Of a DNA stretch of 64,000 bases, positions 21,684 through 33,939 are shown piece after piece. Every line of letters starts with the position of its first letter. Positions within the stretch are counted from its first letter, which is position 1. Made by a program: the position numbers and the translations under genes. The notes under the pieces are model-generated. The model saw only the letters and a list, made by a program, of their open reading frames with translations. It made no database searches and was not told the origin of the DNA. This DNA comes from Lantana camara (lineage: Eukaryota; Streptophyta; Magnoliopsida; Lamiales; Verbenaceae), in contig CM074856.1 in NCBI GenBank assembly GCA_037501455.1, positions 100,471,001 through 100,535,000 on the forward strand, read 5' to 3'.

Positions 21684-23433
21684 GTATGTTTTCTTCTATT
21701 ATTTCATGTTTTATATAATGTTCTTAGTATAATAATATTAGTAGCATGTCTAGAATTAATTAAATTATGCTTTAGGAATTTATTTTATGAAATATGTGCA
21801 TAATTGTTAGTTTAAATAATAATGTGTGTACATTATGGAATTTTATTTAATTAAATGCATGAATTATGATATGATATAATGTGCTTATGTATTTAAATGC
21901 TTATGATCTTGTTTGAATAAATTCATGCCTATAGTAATTTATTTAGAATTATTTTCCATAGAAAGTACATATATTTTGCTATATTATGCTTTAATCTTAT
22001 GTTATGAATATGAATGTGATAGAACATGTTACACACCCTCTTTGAATATTCAAATGAGCTTAAGAACATGTTCATAATGTTCTTGGATGAGTGTGTGTGC
22101 ATGTGTGTGCCGTGAGTTATATGTGTGTGTGTGGGTGAATTTGATTTTGTGTTATAAAGTGTTTAATTCATATGAAATTGAATAGTAAATGTTTTTAATA
22201 GTAATTTTGACTTTTTGGTCAACTAAAATATCATTTATTTCGAAATTATTTTAAAAATAATTCTTAAATAAGTTTTGGAATTTTAAAGAAATAATTTTTC
22301 CCAAATTTTCCAAAAATCAATAAACTATGTAATATTTTTCAAAAGATAACCTACATTGTCAAATTAAACCTTGAATTTCATTTCAAACCTTACAATTAAA
22401 ATTATAATATAGTTAATAAATATTTGATTAGTTAAAGATTCCATAAACCCTGAATTTATTAATTAAACGGGTGAATTTAGGGTTTACCGGGAAATCTTTA
22501 ACGCAATACATAATGTGTACCTCCTATAATTATTTGTTACAATATTATGTGCAATTAGATTAGTTAAGAACTAAGAACCTAGTTCTAAGTCAGTAGTAGT
22601 TATTACTTTCAGGCGAACATAGGATCGAAGAGTGGAATCCTCACAGTTCCACTTAAGTCTCGATACCAGTGAGGGTTTTAAATCTTTTCAACTGAAATCA
22701 TGATAAAATACTTTACTTTATTTCTTGAACTTCCTTTGAAGTTATTCTTCCCTTTATGGGAAAATAATTCTTGTTAAATATTGATAACATACATTTACCC
22801 GAAAAGTACTTAGTACTTTCTTACGTGTAAATATTCTCGTCTTGCAAGCAAAGTTATTGTTTTTCCTATGGGCCCGGTGGTATTGGTATAAATAGTAGTC
22901 CGGGAGGCACGGGCCGAGGTCTACTATTATACCAGCCGCGAACTAGATCTTGGTGGTGGTCTAACTGGAGGTTAGTTATTCCACACCAAGTGACGGGAAA
23001 AGGTACGCCCCTCCCACAATCTTGTTCATCGTCACTAGGGCTTGCAACCCTACGTGACACCGGAGGAAGAAGGATGGTACTCTCGTATTTGTTTTATTAA
23101 GTACCGACACCTTGATCAGTGTCGTTACTATTTTTCTCGGATTTTACGGAGTTAAGGTTGGAGACGCCTAGCTTGCGGGCATAAAATCATTTTCAAAACG
23201 GTTCATAAAGTTTCTAAAGTATAGCCTATATTCCCCCTACTCCTATTTTAACCAAATATGAACCAGATATTATTGTCATATACTTATTTGTTATTATATA
23301 GTATATACATTTCAAACCAAGACTTTCTTGGTCAAAACATTTTCAAAATCTTACTTATAATCCGAAAATCTCAAACCCCCCATCACTTAGTCATTTTGAC
23401 TAACCCTCCTACTCTTTTAATTCATGGTTTCAG
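21684..23433 (+). other. Intron-like segment in LTR F
   Basis: Donor CTACAAG|GTATGTTTTC at 21683/21684. By alignment with the other families the acceptor is CTTTTAATTCATGGTTTCAG at 23433. An alternative acceptor, TATTACTTTCAG, ends at 22612. Confidence 0.4.
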
Positions 23434-23765
23434 GAATCGTTACAGCGACGCCTTAGAGGTATCTTGAAGCTTTAAGGTGTCACTTTCCAGTCAATTAGAG
23501 TAATCACGAGTGCATGTACATCTTACAAGAAACACTTTTCTCTAAAGTCAGAACTTTTGCTGTAAATATTTATCCAACTTAATAATATGTGCTTTGCTAT
23601 GTATTGTCCCCTTTTAATTGTTTAAGTTTATTTCCGTTGCAATTAAATTTCATACTCTGGTATAGTATAGTCTTGTCCGTTCGCCGGAGTATTTCTCGAG
23701 TGCTAGGTCTCACATCCACTCGGGAAGTACAACGGTGCGGGGTTGTAGTGTTAAGGGGCGCTACA

Positions 23766-26700
23766 TGGACCGACTCTAACCTAACCGAACGACAGAATAA
23801 ACAAGACTTCCCGCCTAGCACTCCAAACCTACAAGAACACTGAAAATAATCCGGGTTCAGTCTATACGTGACTGGTGGGTATAAAATGAGGCATAAATAG
23901 CATATACAACAATATTTAACATTCACATGCAAGTTATAATCCCAAATGAGGTTTTTAGAGCATTTCCCAAGTGGGTAAAATAAAGAAGTCATCAAAAGGG
24001 AATATAACGTTCATTTTCATTCTTTAGGTCTTCTGTGGCCCAATGAGTAGGTGTGCATTATCTCCAACCAACACCTCGTGTAGTTCATTAAACATTCTTT
24101 CTTTCTTTCTTTCATTCATGCATAACATTCTTTTGTGCACGTTCATGAACATTTACACCTTCTTCCTCCGGGTGATCGGCCCGAACCATCCATTCATTGA
24201 CCAAAAGGGGAACATGACTCCCCAGATGGCACTCAACGTCCATTCCTCGCTAACTCCTAACGAGGTCCGGTTACGCCGTTCATTGGTGGAACTAGTGTGA
24301 GGGATCACCGTCAGCCCGTGCCTCCTCGGGTCACCACTCAGACCAAGTCCCTGGGCCCCATTCTATGCATTCATTCATTCATTCTCACCAGAACATTTGG
24401 TAGGTTCATAAAAGAAGGACTTTACTTTAAATTCATTTACTCTTAAAACGACTCTATATATATATACTAAATTTTGGGCGAAAACTTTACACATTGAAGG
24501 TATATAGGGTAATTTATCTAAATAGTAGAGAAACCCACCTGTTACACCTTACCAAAAATACCAAAAGAAAGAAAGACTTGAGGTGTCCTATGAACCCGGC
24601 ATCTCCGCCCTGGAGAAAACTGTACAAGAAACGACATGGTGCATAGGTGAGACTCAAGACTCCAAATGAACCATATAAGACGCACGGCATGCAATGAACA
24701 TGATATAAATAAGTAAAAGATAATATTACGTAATGGACACGTTCATGTGTATGATTAATACATTTAAATCATATAGACGAGCCATTCATTCGTTCAAGGA
24801 AGCGTCCATAGTCATTCAAGTCAGGAATTTCACATTTTATAGCAATTCAATTCAAGCTTTCAAATAATGATCATATCAGTGCTATAACACGTTTATAATT
24901 ATAGAATAGACAAATAATTACATTCAATTTAAGATTGGAAATTAGAAAGGAACATGAAATAGGTAACAATTTAATTTCCATAATTCAATTAAATCAATTA
25001 ATATTTACTATGCCAGGCATGCATATTAACATGCACTAAATATTAATTTCATGTATGTAATTTTTACCAATTAAACTTCATGCAAATAGGTAACACACAA
25101 CACACTTCATGCATGCATACTTAAATATATGTATATATTTTTATATACACACATGCATGTAATATAGGAATAAATATATACATACAACACAAGTACGCTA
25201 GGAGGAAGAATTGCTACAGTTAAAAAAAATCTAAATAAGAGCTACGTACTATGCATGCAAACCAAACCTATCATCTAAATATTCATATTCAGCATACACT
25301 TGCATACAACTCATCTCATTAATTAAATTTTAATATTAACTAAGTTCATATATTAAGTATGCATGGCTGTAGCTTAATTTCATGATCAAATCATCTTAGG
25401 TGCATTAACTACACGTATTAAACATGCAACAAGAACAAAAAGAACATGCATTGAAAGAAAGCAAAGAAAACCATGCACAAAACTCAACCTAGCTACTGCA
25501 CAAAGAGGTACCCGGCCGGGCTAATTCATGAACAAAATCTCCCCGCCCGAGGAGATACATAACAGACGAAATAAAGAGCAACAAACAAGCTTCATTCCCC
25601 TTGATCCAAATGTAAGATAACACAGCAGCATATAGCAGACCATTAAGGCAATAAACGCAGCAGCAAAACGGCACAAAAGTTCCCACAAAACAGCTAAAAA
25701 TGAACAGCAACTAAGCAAGGAATTAGCAGCAGCTGACAACAACAATTCATGGTCAAAACAGGGTACGAACGGAAGGAAAACAGAGCATAAACTCACACAC
25801 ACAATCAACCATCAATCCAGCAACAACAAGGTGCAAAAAGACAGCAAATGACATCAAGAAATCAGTCCCAAACGCAGCACCAGCAGTTCAACGTGAGGGA
25901 GGAAGATTCAGTTTCATTTTCATGCATTTCATAACAAGTTTATTAATGGTAACTCATTTAACAGCCAACTACCACAAAATACATGATCATAAATGAAATA
26001 AAGGAGTTAAGATGATCACTTTCAAGCTTTAAAATCAACAAAAGCATCAAGGAATACATGAGATCAAGAATTTATGTTAAAACCTAACTATTCATTCATG
26101 CCTTCAAATCTCCATGGATATAAGCTGAAAATTGGGGATGCATAGCTTAAAATGACACATATTGAATGTATATCACAACCCTAAACTCACCTTATGGATT
26201 GGATGGAAGATGGAAGAGATTTGAGCTTGAAATCTCCAAGTAGGGCATGGTGACGGGATTTTCTGGAGAGCAGGGGCTTTAGGCTGATTTTTCCTTATGG
26301 GTGAGGGTTGGTTCGGTTGTGGGAGATAAGTATCAGATAGTGGGCTTAACTCGTGTTCCAATGGCTCCAACCATGGTTAATTTGGTCAAGGTTTGAGAAA
26401 GTTATGGCCATTTTAGTGAGCTGTGGCAGTTTTGGCGAACGTAGCAATTTTCGGTTGAATTTCGGAGGTTCAAATAACTTTGGAAAAATATGAGGCTAAG
26501 TTCATTAAACTCGAATTTTCTTTACGAGTTCAGCGAAGTTGACGAAACTCGAATCCGAGTTTCCTAGCTCAAGATATTACATACGGAACCAAGGGTGCGC
26601 TAATTGCTCGTTAGCCCCCGACTTGGATTCCAAAATCAAAATAAATTCGAAACTCATGCAAATGAACCCGAAAATACAAAACGAACATATATTCATATTC

Positions 26701-27063
26701 AAGACACGTATATCTTCGACATATTCACTCATGAGCAATGCATAACAAATTCATTATATTCATAAAATAAAACAAAATTTTAAAGTCCTTTATAAAATGA
26801 AATTCAAGATACACGAATTACATTTATATATTTAATAATAATTGTACAAATTAATTTAATTTAAAGTCACAAGCACGTATTTAATATACTTTAAATTTAA
26901 AGTGCACAATTTAAATTGAATTTTAACACTAATAAAATTAAAATATAAATAGTTAGCATTTAATATATAAAATTAAATATATAAAACACGTATAAACAAT
27001 TAATTCACGCAATTTGGTAAACACATACGTCATTTTAGAATTCGGAAAAGTTGGGGCGTTACA
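23766..27063 (-). mobile_element. B array LTR2, second part
   Basis: Rejoined LTR2 is 3688 bp. Donor (26190, GTGAGT) and acceptor (23829, TTGTAG) signals are present. It lacks the (TA)n run of LTRs 3-5 near 25010 and about 56 bp near 26725. Its stretch at about 25010-25340 matches LTR5 rather than LTR3 or LTR4. Confidence 0.85.
23829..26190 (-). other. Intron-like segment in B LTR2
   Basis: On the minus strand the donor is ATAAG|GTGAGTTTAGGG and the acceptor GTTCTTGTAG|GTTTGG. LTRs 3-5 have GTTTGT at the donor position (32785, 39437, 56183), a weaker site. Confidence 0.4.
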
Positions 27064-27099
27064 ATCTCTCCCCCTTAAAAAGAATCCGTCCTCGGATTC
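27064..27099 (-). promoter_or_regulatory. Polypurine tract and adjacent hairpin, B internal 2
   Basis: GGGGGAGAGAT on the minus strand before the LTR, then GAATCC-gtcctc-GGATTC at 27082-27099. Confidence 0.8.
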
Positions 27100-27121
27100 A
27101 CTACTCGACTGAACCAACAAT

Positions 27122-27281
27122 GAGAGATTCCCCATCTCTCGCAAGCAACAAGGAGAGAGCCCCATCTCTCGAGCAACAATGAGAGAACCCCGTCTCTCGC
27201 AAGCAAAGAGAGCACCCCGTCTCTCAAACAAAAATAAGAGAATCCCCGTCTCTTACAAACAACGAGAGCACCCCGCCTCTC
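27122..27281 (-). repeat. Array of six small hairpins, B internal 2
   Basis: Same order as in internal 1. The fourth unit is fully paired here (GAGAG/CTCTC), so the internal-1 mismatch is a private mutation. Confidence 0.8.
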
Positions 27282-29902
27282 AACCAAAAATAAAGCAAGG
27301 AAGTCTCCAATACTCCCGAGCAACACAACGCAAAACAATAATTCAAATCACGTAAGACACCCAAAGCAGGTAATAGATATTATCCACGTTGATCATCAAT
27401 TACTCCAAGTAAGTTAACATTATAGGGAATCAGAGCACATAGCAAAAAATTATTTGAATTAAATTCGCATGGATGCATGTATCATGGATGCTTCATATAC
27501 CGTTCACCGTAGTTGCATAATTCAGAATGGTAAGTTTCGTTGTCCAAAGCATGATCTGCCCCGAAAGTGAGTTCAGTGCTCGACTTGTCTTTAAGCTCTT
27601 CAGGGTACCCCAACAAAGCGATTGATAGATCCTCTAAGGATTTTATTCATTATTCCCTTCTGACTTGTACTGCTTCCAATCTTCTTCGATCTTTCCTCAT
27701 TTCCCATAATCTTCATTCGACCAACCAACTCTTTTTAATTAACCGAACTTGACCTCCCGAATACCATTAAATCATCCGTCCCGAAATCAGATCCATAGTT
27801 ATTTCCTTTACCCATATTAAAACCTAACATACCATCGAAGATAGCTACCCTTGGTCCTTAAAAGTTCGTTCTCGACCTTATTATATATGTTACACAACTC
27901 TTCTTCTATCTTCCATTCGATTGACCCTTTTCACTCTCTTTAAACCTCTAACGTGAAATTTGGTATTCGGCTCCTACAATTCTCTAATTGGAGAAAGGAT
28001 GTTCTTATTGATTCTTGAAGTTTGATTTGAATCTTTCCAATGTTTATCCTTGACGGTTTGTCGCTTCTAGAATCTCTTTCCGAACCCATTGTACCAAGCT
28101 TTACTGACAACATCCCTTTCTATGATAACTTGATTCGGTTCCCTCTTGACATCTCAGCTTGGGAGTCTCCTTAAACTCCTCCATAGCTCCTATATCTTCA
28201 AATAGACTTACATACATAGAAAGATTCAACAAACTATCTTCTCTATTTCCCTTGAAAATCTTCAACCCGAATTTAGTGGCTTAGCTCTCATTTGAATGGT
28301 CAACCCGTAAAGTCATCTTACTCATCTCCGCTCCCCACCACAAAATTCCCGAATCTTCCCTAAGTGCATTCCCGTTATCTCTATTAATTATTTCTTCGGC
28401 CATAACTTCTAGTTTCAATTTTGCCTCTTGGTTATGCTCTCCCCCTTAAATTTTTATCGTTACACTCTAAACTCCATCGATCCTTCTTTCATCGTAATCC
28501 TCTCATCTTCCTTTTCAATTCTCTTGGTAATCGAAACCCCCTTCTCTATTCTTATTCGATCCCAACACCCCGAAACCACATCTAGTCTTACTTCCCTTCG
28601 GAGTTCCTTTCCACCAACCTATCCCTTACCTGAAGTTCTTTATTTGCCGAAATCATCTTTCTTGTCATGTGCCATACCACTATTTCTTTTCCTCATAACT
28701 CAGGTGTGGCCCAGTCGTAGAGATACTTGATAAGTGAGGTGAAAGAACTTCCTACGAAGTAAACACTAAAATGCATATCGGGTAAAGATGTTAATACACG
28801 TGTCATGCTTACAGCAAGTAAATATGTAACACATTAGAGCAACGAAATCAAATAGAAATGCACGCACGAACATAACTAAAGAAGAATAAATAATTGATGC
28901 GAAGTATGATGCACGTGCTATGAATGTTTTGGAACCTGTCACCAATATGGTAAATTGTTAGCTTGGTAGCTTTCCTCGTTCTTCCAATCACGAGGTTACT
29001 TTGACTTGCTGCTCATGCCTTGTTTTTCCCACGGCCTTCAAGTTTTCCATAAATCTTTGTGCATCAACTAGTACCTTCCACGGTCCGGGATTATAATTTC
29101 TAGATCCCTAACTTCTTCTACATCGACGGAATTAGCATCCAAATTTTTCCCCGAAAATCACCCTTCAATGATACCCAACTCTCTTATAAAATTACTCCAA
29201 CTGTGTTTCCGAATCCCACTTCGAGTCATCACCCTGATTAAGATTCCCGTGCTTCTCCCTTACGAGTTTAGATTGGAAATAGAACTTGTTTTCCAATTAC
29301 TTCCACTTGAGCACATGATTTCCTTCCAACAAGTCTTTGCCTTTCTTTACCGTTTCCGTTCATCGCTACATATTTCCCATTTCACCCTCACAACATGACA
29401 ATTCAGCTTGGATTTGGAAAACGAACTCAAATCTTGTCCGTAGTATTGTCACCTTCCATGAACTTGTATTTTCCATGCTACTTGGTTCCTTCCATTCTAG
29501 CTCCTAACCCTTGAACTCTAGCTCTATCTATGAAGACCACGCATGTTGAATTCTCTACATTCTTCCCCGGTGTACCATTCCTATCTTCCATGCCTTAGTA
29601 AGAACTTGCAATCGATCTTCTTGATCGTAGAACTTGGCCGTGGTTTGATATTATCTTCATAACCTATGAACCATAACTCATTCCAAAGATATATGCAAGC
29701 GATTAGTGCATGCCCATGGCACAAATTTAACACGAGAGGCACAGATCCAATATCAAAATGCAACAGGTAATTCGACAAGATTAAAAAAGAAAGATAATTT
29801 CACGTTCAAGATCGATGTAATGCACACATTATCACGTAGTTCCTAAGCCGTACGACCTAAACTGACTCGATCACGACACGAGAACACCGGTTTTGCAATC
29901 TG

Positions 29903-29914
29903 GCTCTGATACCA
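29903..29914 (-). other. Primer-binding site, B internal 2
   Basis: TGGTATCAGAGC on the minus strand beside LTR3. Confidence 0.9.
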
Positions 29915-29922
29915 CTTAAGGA

Positions 29923-32900
29923 TGTAGCACCCTAGCGCAAGGTACCATATCCCCCGCACCGAGACCCGACCCGAATATGAAATGGACAATCCATACCCGA
30001 GCTAGATCACGGCGAACGGGGACATACACACTCGCTAAGCTAGGCGGGAACTAACTTTCGCAACCAAAGAGACAGAAAAACGGAAATATTACGAATGCGG
30101 AAGCAATGTACATACATATATAACAAGATAAGCAAAGAACAACGGGTTCAACTAGCATAGATACCTAATCCCGAAATTCAATAAAATCATAAAACATCAA
30201 TTCCAGATTCTTTCTATTCCTGTAAGCTTATCCTGAATTCACGATAATAGTAATAATCAATACAAATTATACATTCTCCGTAACTTAAACAAATCATGAT
30301 TCATTATGCACATGGACCGACTCTGACCTAACCGAACGACAGAATAAACAAGACTTCCCGCCTAGCACTCCAAACCTGGAAGAACACTGAAAACCATCCG
30401 GGTTCAGTCTATACGAGACTGGTGGGTATAAAATGAGGCATAAATAGCATATACAACAATATTTAACATTCACATGCAAGTTATAATCCCAAATGAGGTT
30501 TTTAGAGCATTTCCCAAGTGGGTAAAATAAAGAAGTCATCAAAAGGGATTATAAAGTTCATTTTCATTCTTTAGGTCTTTTGTGGCCCGGTGAGTAGGTG
30601 TGCATTATCTCCAACCAACACCTCGTGTAGTTCATTAAACATTCTTTCTTTCTTTCTTTCATTCATGCATAACATTCTTTTGTGCACGTTCATGAACATT
30701 TACACCTTCTTCCTCCGGGTGATCGGCCCGAACCATCAATTCATTGACCAAAAGGGGAACATGACTCCCCAGATGGCACTCAACGTCCATTCCTCGCTAA
30801 CTCCTAACGAGGTCCGATTACGCCGTTCATTGGTGGAACTAGTGTGAGGGATCACCGTCAGCCCGTGCCTCCTCGGGTCACCACTCAGACCAAGTCCCTG
30901 GGCCCCATTCTGTGCAGTCATTCATTCATTCTCACCAGAACATTTGGTAGGTTCATAAAAGAAGGACTTTACTTTAAATTCATTTACTCTTAAAACGACT
31001 CTATATATATGTACTAAATTTTGGCCAAAAACTTTACACATTGAAGGTATATAGGGTAATTTATCTAAATAGTAGAGAAACCCACTTGTTACACCTTACC
31101 AAAAATACCAAAAGAAAGAAAGACTTGAGGTGCCCTATGAACCCGGCATCTCCGCCCTGGAGAAAACTGTACAAGAAACGACATGGTGCATAGGTGAGAC
31201 TCAAGACTCCAAATGAACCATATAAGACGCACGGCATGCAATGAACATGATATAAATAAGTAAAAGATAATATTACGTAATGGACACGTTCCTGTGTATG
31301 ATTAATGCATTTAAATCATATAGACGAGCCATTCATTCGTTCAAGGAAGCGTTCATAGTCATTCAAGTCAGGAATTTCACATTTTATAGCAATTCAATTC
31401 AAGAATTCAAATAATGATCATATCAGTGCTATAACACGTTTATAATTATATAATAGACAAATAATTACATTCAATTTAAGATTGGAAATTAGAAAGGAAC
31501 ATGAAATAGGTAATAATTTAATTTCCATAATTCAATTAAATCAATTAATATTTAATATATAATAAAAATATACATATATATATATATATATATATACGTA
31601 CTATGCCAGGAATGCATATTAACATGCACTAAATATTAATTTCATGTATGTAATTTCTACCAATTAAACACTCATGCATATAGGTAATACACAACACACT
31701 TCATGCAAGCATACTTAAATATATGTATATATTTTTATATACACACATGCATGTAATGTAGGTATAAATATATACATACAACACAAGTACGCTAGGAGGA
31801 AGAATTGCAGCAGTTAAAAAAAATCCAATTAAGAGCTACGTACTATGCATGCAAACCAAACCTATCATCTAAATATTCATATTCAGCATACACATGCATA
31901 CAATTCATCTCATTAATTAAAAATTTCATATTAACTAAGTTCATATATTAAGTATGCATGGCTGTAGCTTAATTTCATGATCAAATCATCTTAGGTGCAT
32001 TAACTACACGTATTAAACATGCAACAAGAACAAAAAGAACATGCATTGAAAGAAAGGAAAGAAAACCATGCACATAACTCAACCTAGCTACTGCACAAAG
32101 AGGTACCCGACCGGGCTAATTCATGAACAAAATCTCCCCGCCCGGGGAGATGCATAACAGATGAAATAAAGAGCAACAAACAAGCTTCATTCCCCTTGAT
32201 CCAAACGTAAGAAAACACAGCAGCATATAGCAGACCATTAAGGCAATAAACGCAGCAGCAAAACGGCACAAAAGTTCCCACAAAACAGCTAAAAATGAAC
32301 AGCAACTAAGCAAGGAATTAGCAGCAGCTGACAGCAACAATTCATGGTCAAAACAAGGTACGAACGGAAGGAAAACAGAGCATAAACTCACACACACAAT
32401 CAACCATCAATCCAGCAACAACAAGGTGCAAAAAGACAGCAAATGACAGCAAGAAATCAGTCCCAAACGCAGCACCAGCAGTTCAACGTGAGGGAGGAAG
32501 ATTCAGTTTCATTTTCATGCATTTCATGACAAGTTCATTAATGGTAACTCATTTAACAGCCAACTACCACAAAATACATGATCATAAATGAAATAAGGGA
32601 GTTAAGATGATCACTTTCAAGTTTTAAAATCAACAAAAGCATCAAGGAATACATGAGATCAAGAATTTATGTTAAAACCTAACTATTCATTCATGCCTTC
32701 AAATCTCCATGGATATAAGCTGAAAATTGGGGATGCATAGCTTAAAATGACACATATTCAATGTATATCACAACCCTAAACAAACCTTATGGATTGGATG
32801 GAAGATGGAAGAGATTTGAGCTTGAAATCTCCAAGTAGGGCTTGGTGACGGGATTTTCTGGAGAGCAGGGGCTTTAGGCTGATTTTTCCATATGGGTGAT

Positions 32901-33721
32901 GGTTGGTTCGGTTGGTTCGGTTGTGGGAGATAAGTATCAGATAGTGGGCTTAACTCGGGTTCCAATGCCTCCAACCATGGTTAATTTGGTCAAGGTTTGA
33001 GAAAGTTATGGCCATTTTAGTGAGCTGTGGCAGTTTTGACGAACGTAGCAATTTTCGGTTGAATTTCGGAGGTTCAAATAACTTTGGAAAAATATGAGGC
33101 TAAGTTCATTAAATTCAAATTTTCTTTACGAGTTCAGCAAAGTTGACGAAACTCGAATCCGAGTTTCCTAGCTCAAGATATTAGATACGGAACCAAGGGT
33201 GCGCTAATTGCTCGTTAGCCCCCGACTTGGATTCCAAAATTAAAATAAATTCGAAACTCATGGAAATGAACCCGAAAATAAAAAACGAACATATATTCAT
33301 ATTCAAGACACGTATATCATCGACATATTAAATTTGCATGAAATTTCGGTATCAAATCATATAAAAACGAAGAACGTTTATATCACTCATGAGCAATGCA
33401 TAACAAATTCATTATATTCATAAAATAAAACAAAATTTTAAAGTCCTTTATAAAATGAAATTCAAGATACACGAATTACATTTATACATTTAATAATAAT
33501 TGTACAAATTAATTTAATTTAAAGTCACAAGCACGTATTTAATATACTTTAAATTTAAAGTGCACAATTTAAATTGAATTTTAACACTAATAAAATTAAA
33601 ATATAAATAGTTAGCATTTAATATATAAAATTAAATATATAAAACACGTATAAACAATTAATTCGCGCAATTTGGTAAACACACACGTCATTTTAGAATA
33701 CGGAAAAGTTGGGGCGTTACA
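29923..33721 (-). mobile_element. B array LTR3
   Basis: 3799 bp and undisturbed; TGTAGCACCC to GGGGCGTTACA. It contains a (TA)n run at about 31571-31596. The donor position reads AAG|GTTTGTTTAG. The frame upstream of the donor has a duplicated QPN from a GGTTGGTTC repeat near 32902. Confidence 0.9.
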
Positions 33722-33779
33722 ATCTCTTCCCCTTAAAAAGAATCCTTCCTCGGATTCACTACTCGACCGAACCAACAAT

Positions 33780-33939
33780 GGGAGATTCCCCATCTCTCGC
33801 AAGCAACAAGGAGAGAGCCCCATCTCTCGAGCAACAATGAGAGAACCCCGTCTCTCGCAAGCAAAGAGAGCACCCCGTCTCTCAAACAAAAATAAGAGAA
33901 TCCCCGTCTCTTACAACCAACGAGAGCACCCCGCCTCTC
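33780..33939 (-). repeat. Array of six small hairpins, B internal 3
   Basis: Same units as internal 2. The first stem has GGGAGAT opposite ATCTCTC, one departure that does not pair on the minus strand. Confidence 0.75.

Larger units (their letters stand above)
20432..23765 (+). mobile_element. Solo LTR F with TGGAC target duplication
   Basis: 3334 bp. It starts TGTAACAGCCCGAC and ends GGGGCGCTACA, with TGGAC on both sides (20427-20431 and 23766-23770). LTRs 1 and 3-5 of B show the uninterrupted site CATGGACCGACTC. There is no internal domain, PBS or second LTR, so it is a solo LTR left by recombination. It keeps the shared layout: TATA box (21581-21588), donor (21684), core block (23147-23180), acceptor (23433). 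Its AT-rich middle codes for nothing I recognise. Confidence 0.85.
27064..29922 (-). mobile_element. B internal domain 2 (uninterrupted)
   Basis: 2859 bp, the clean reference copy. It contains the polypurine tract and hairpin (27064-27099), the hairpin array (27122-27281), the empty site of element A (TTAGA near 28832), the uninterrupted site of element E (CGGTGTACCATTCC near 29569-29582), the leader (29839-29902) and the PBS. No gag or pol is recognisable. Confidence 0.9.

Noticed and set aside
20432..23765. Host gene with TATA box, leader and intron
   Set aside because: The TG...CA ends and the TGGAC duplication define it as an LTR, and the exons lack an open frame of useful length.
31571..31596. 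(TA)n run as a replication origin or matrix attachment site
   Set aside because: A length-variable microsatellite in homologous LTRs (also 38226-38243 and 54954-54990); nothing further supports such a role.
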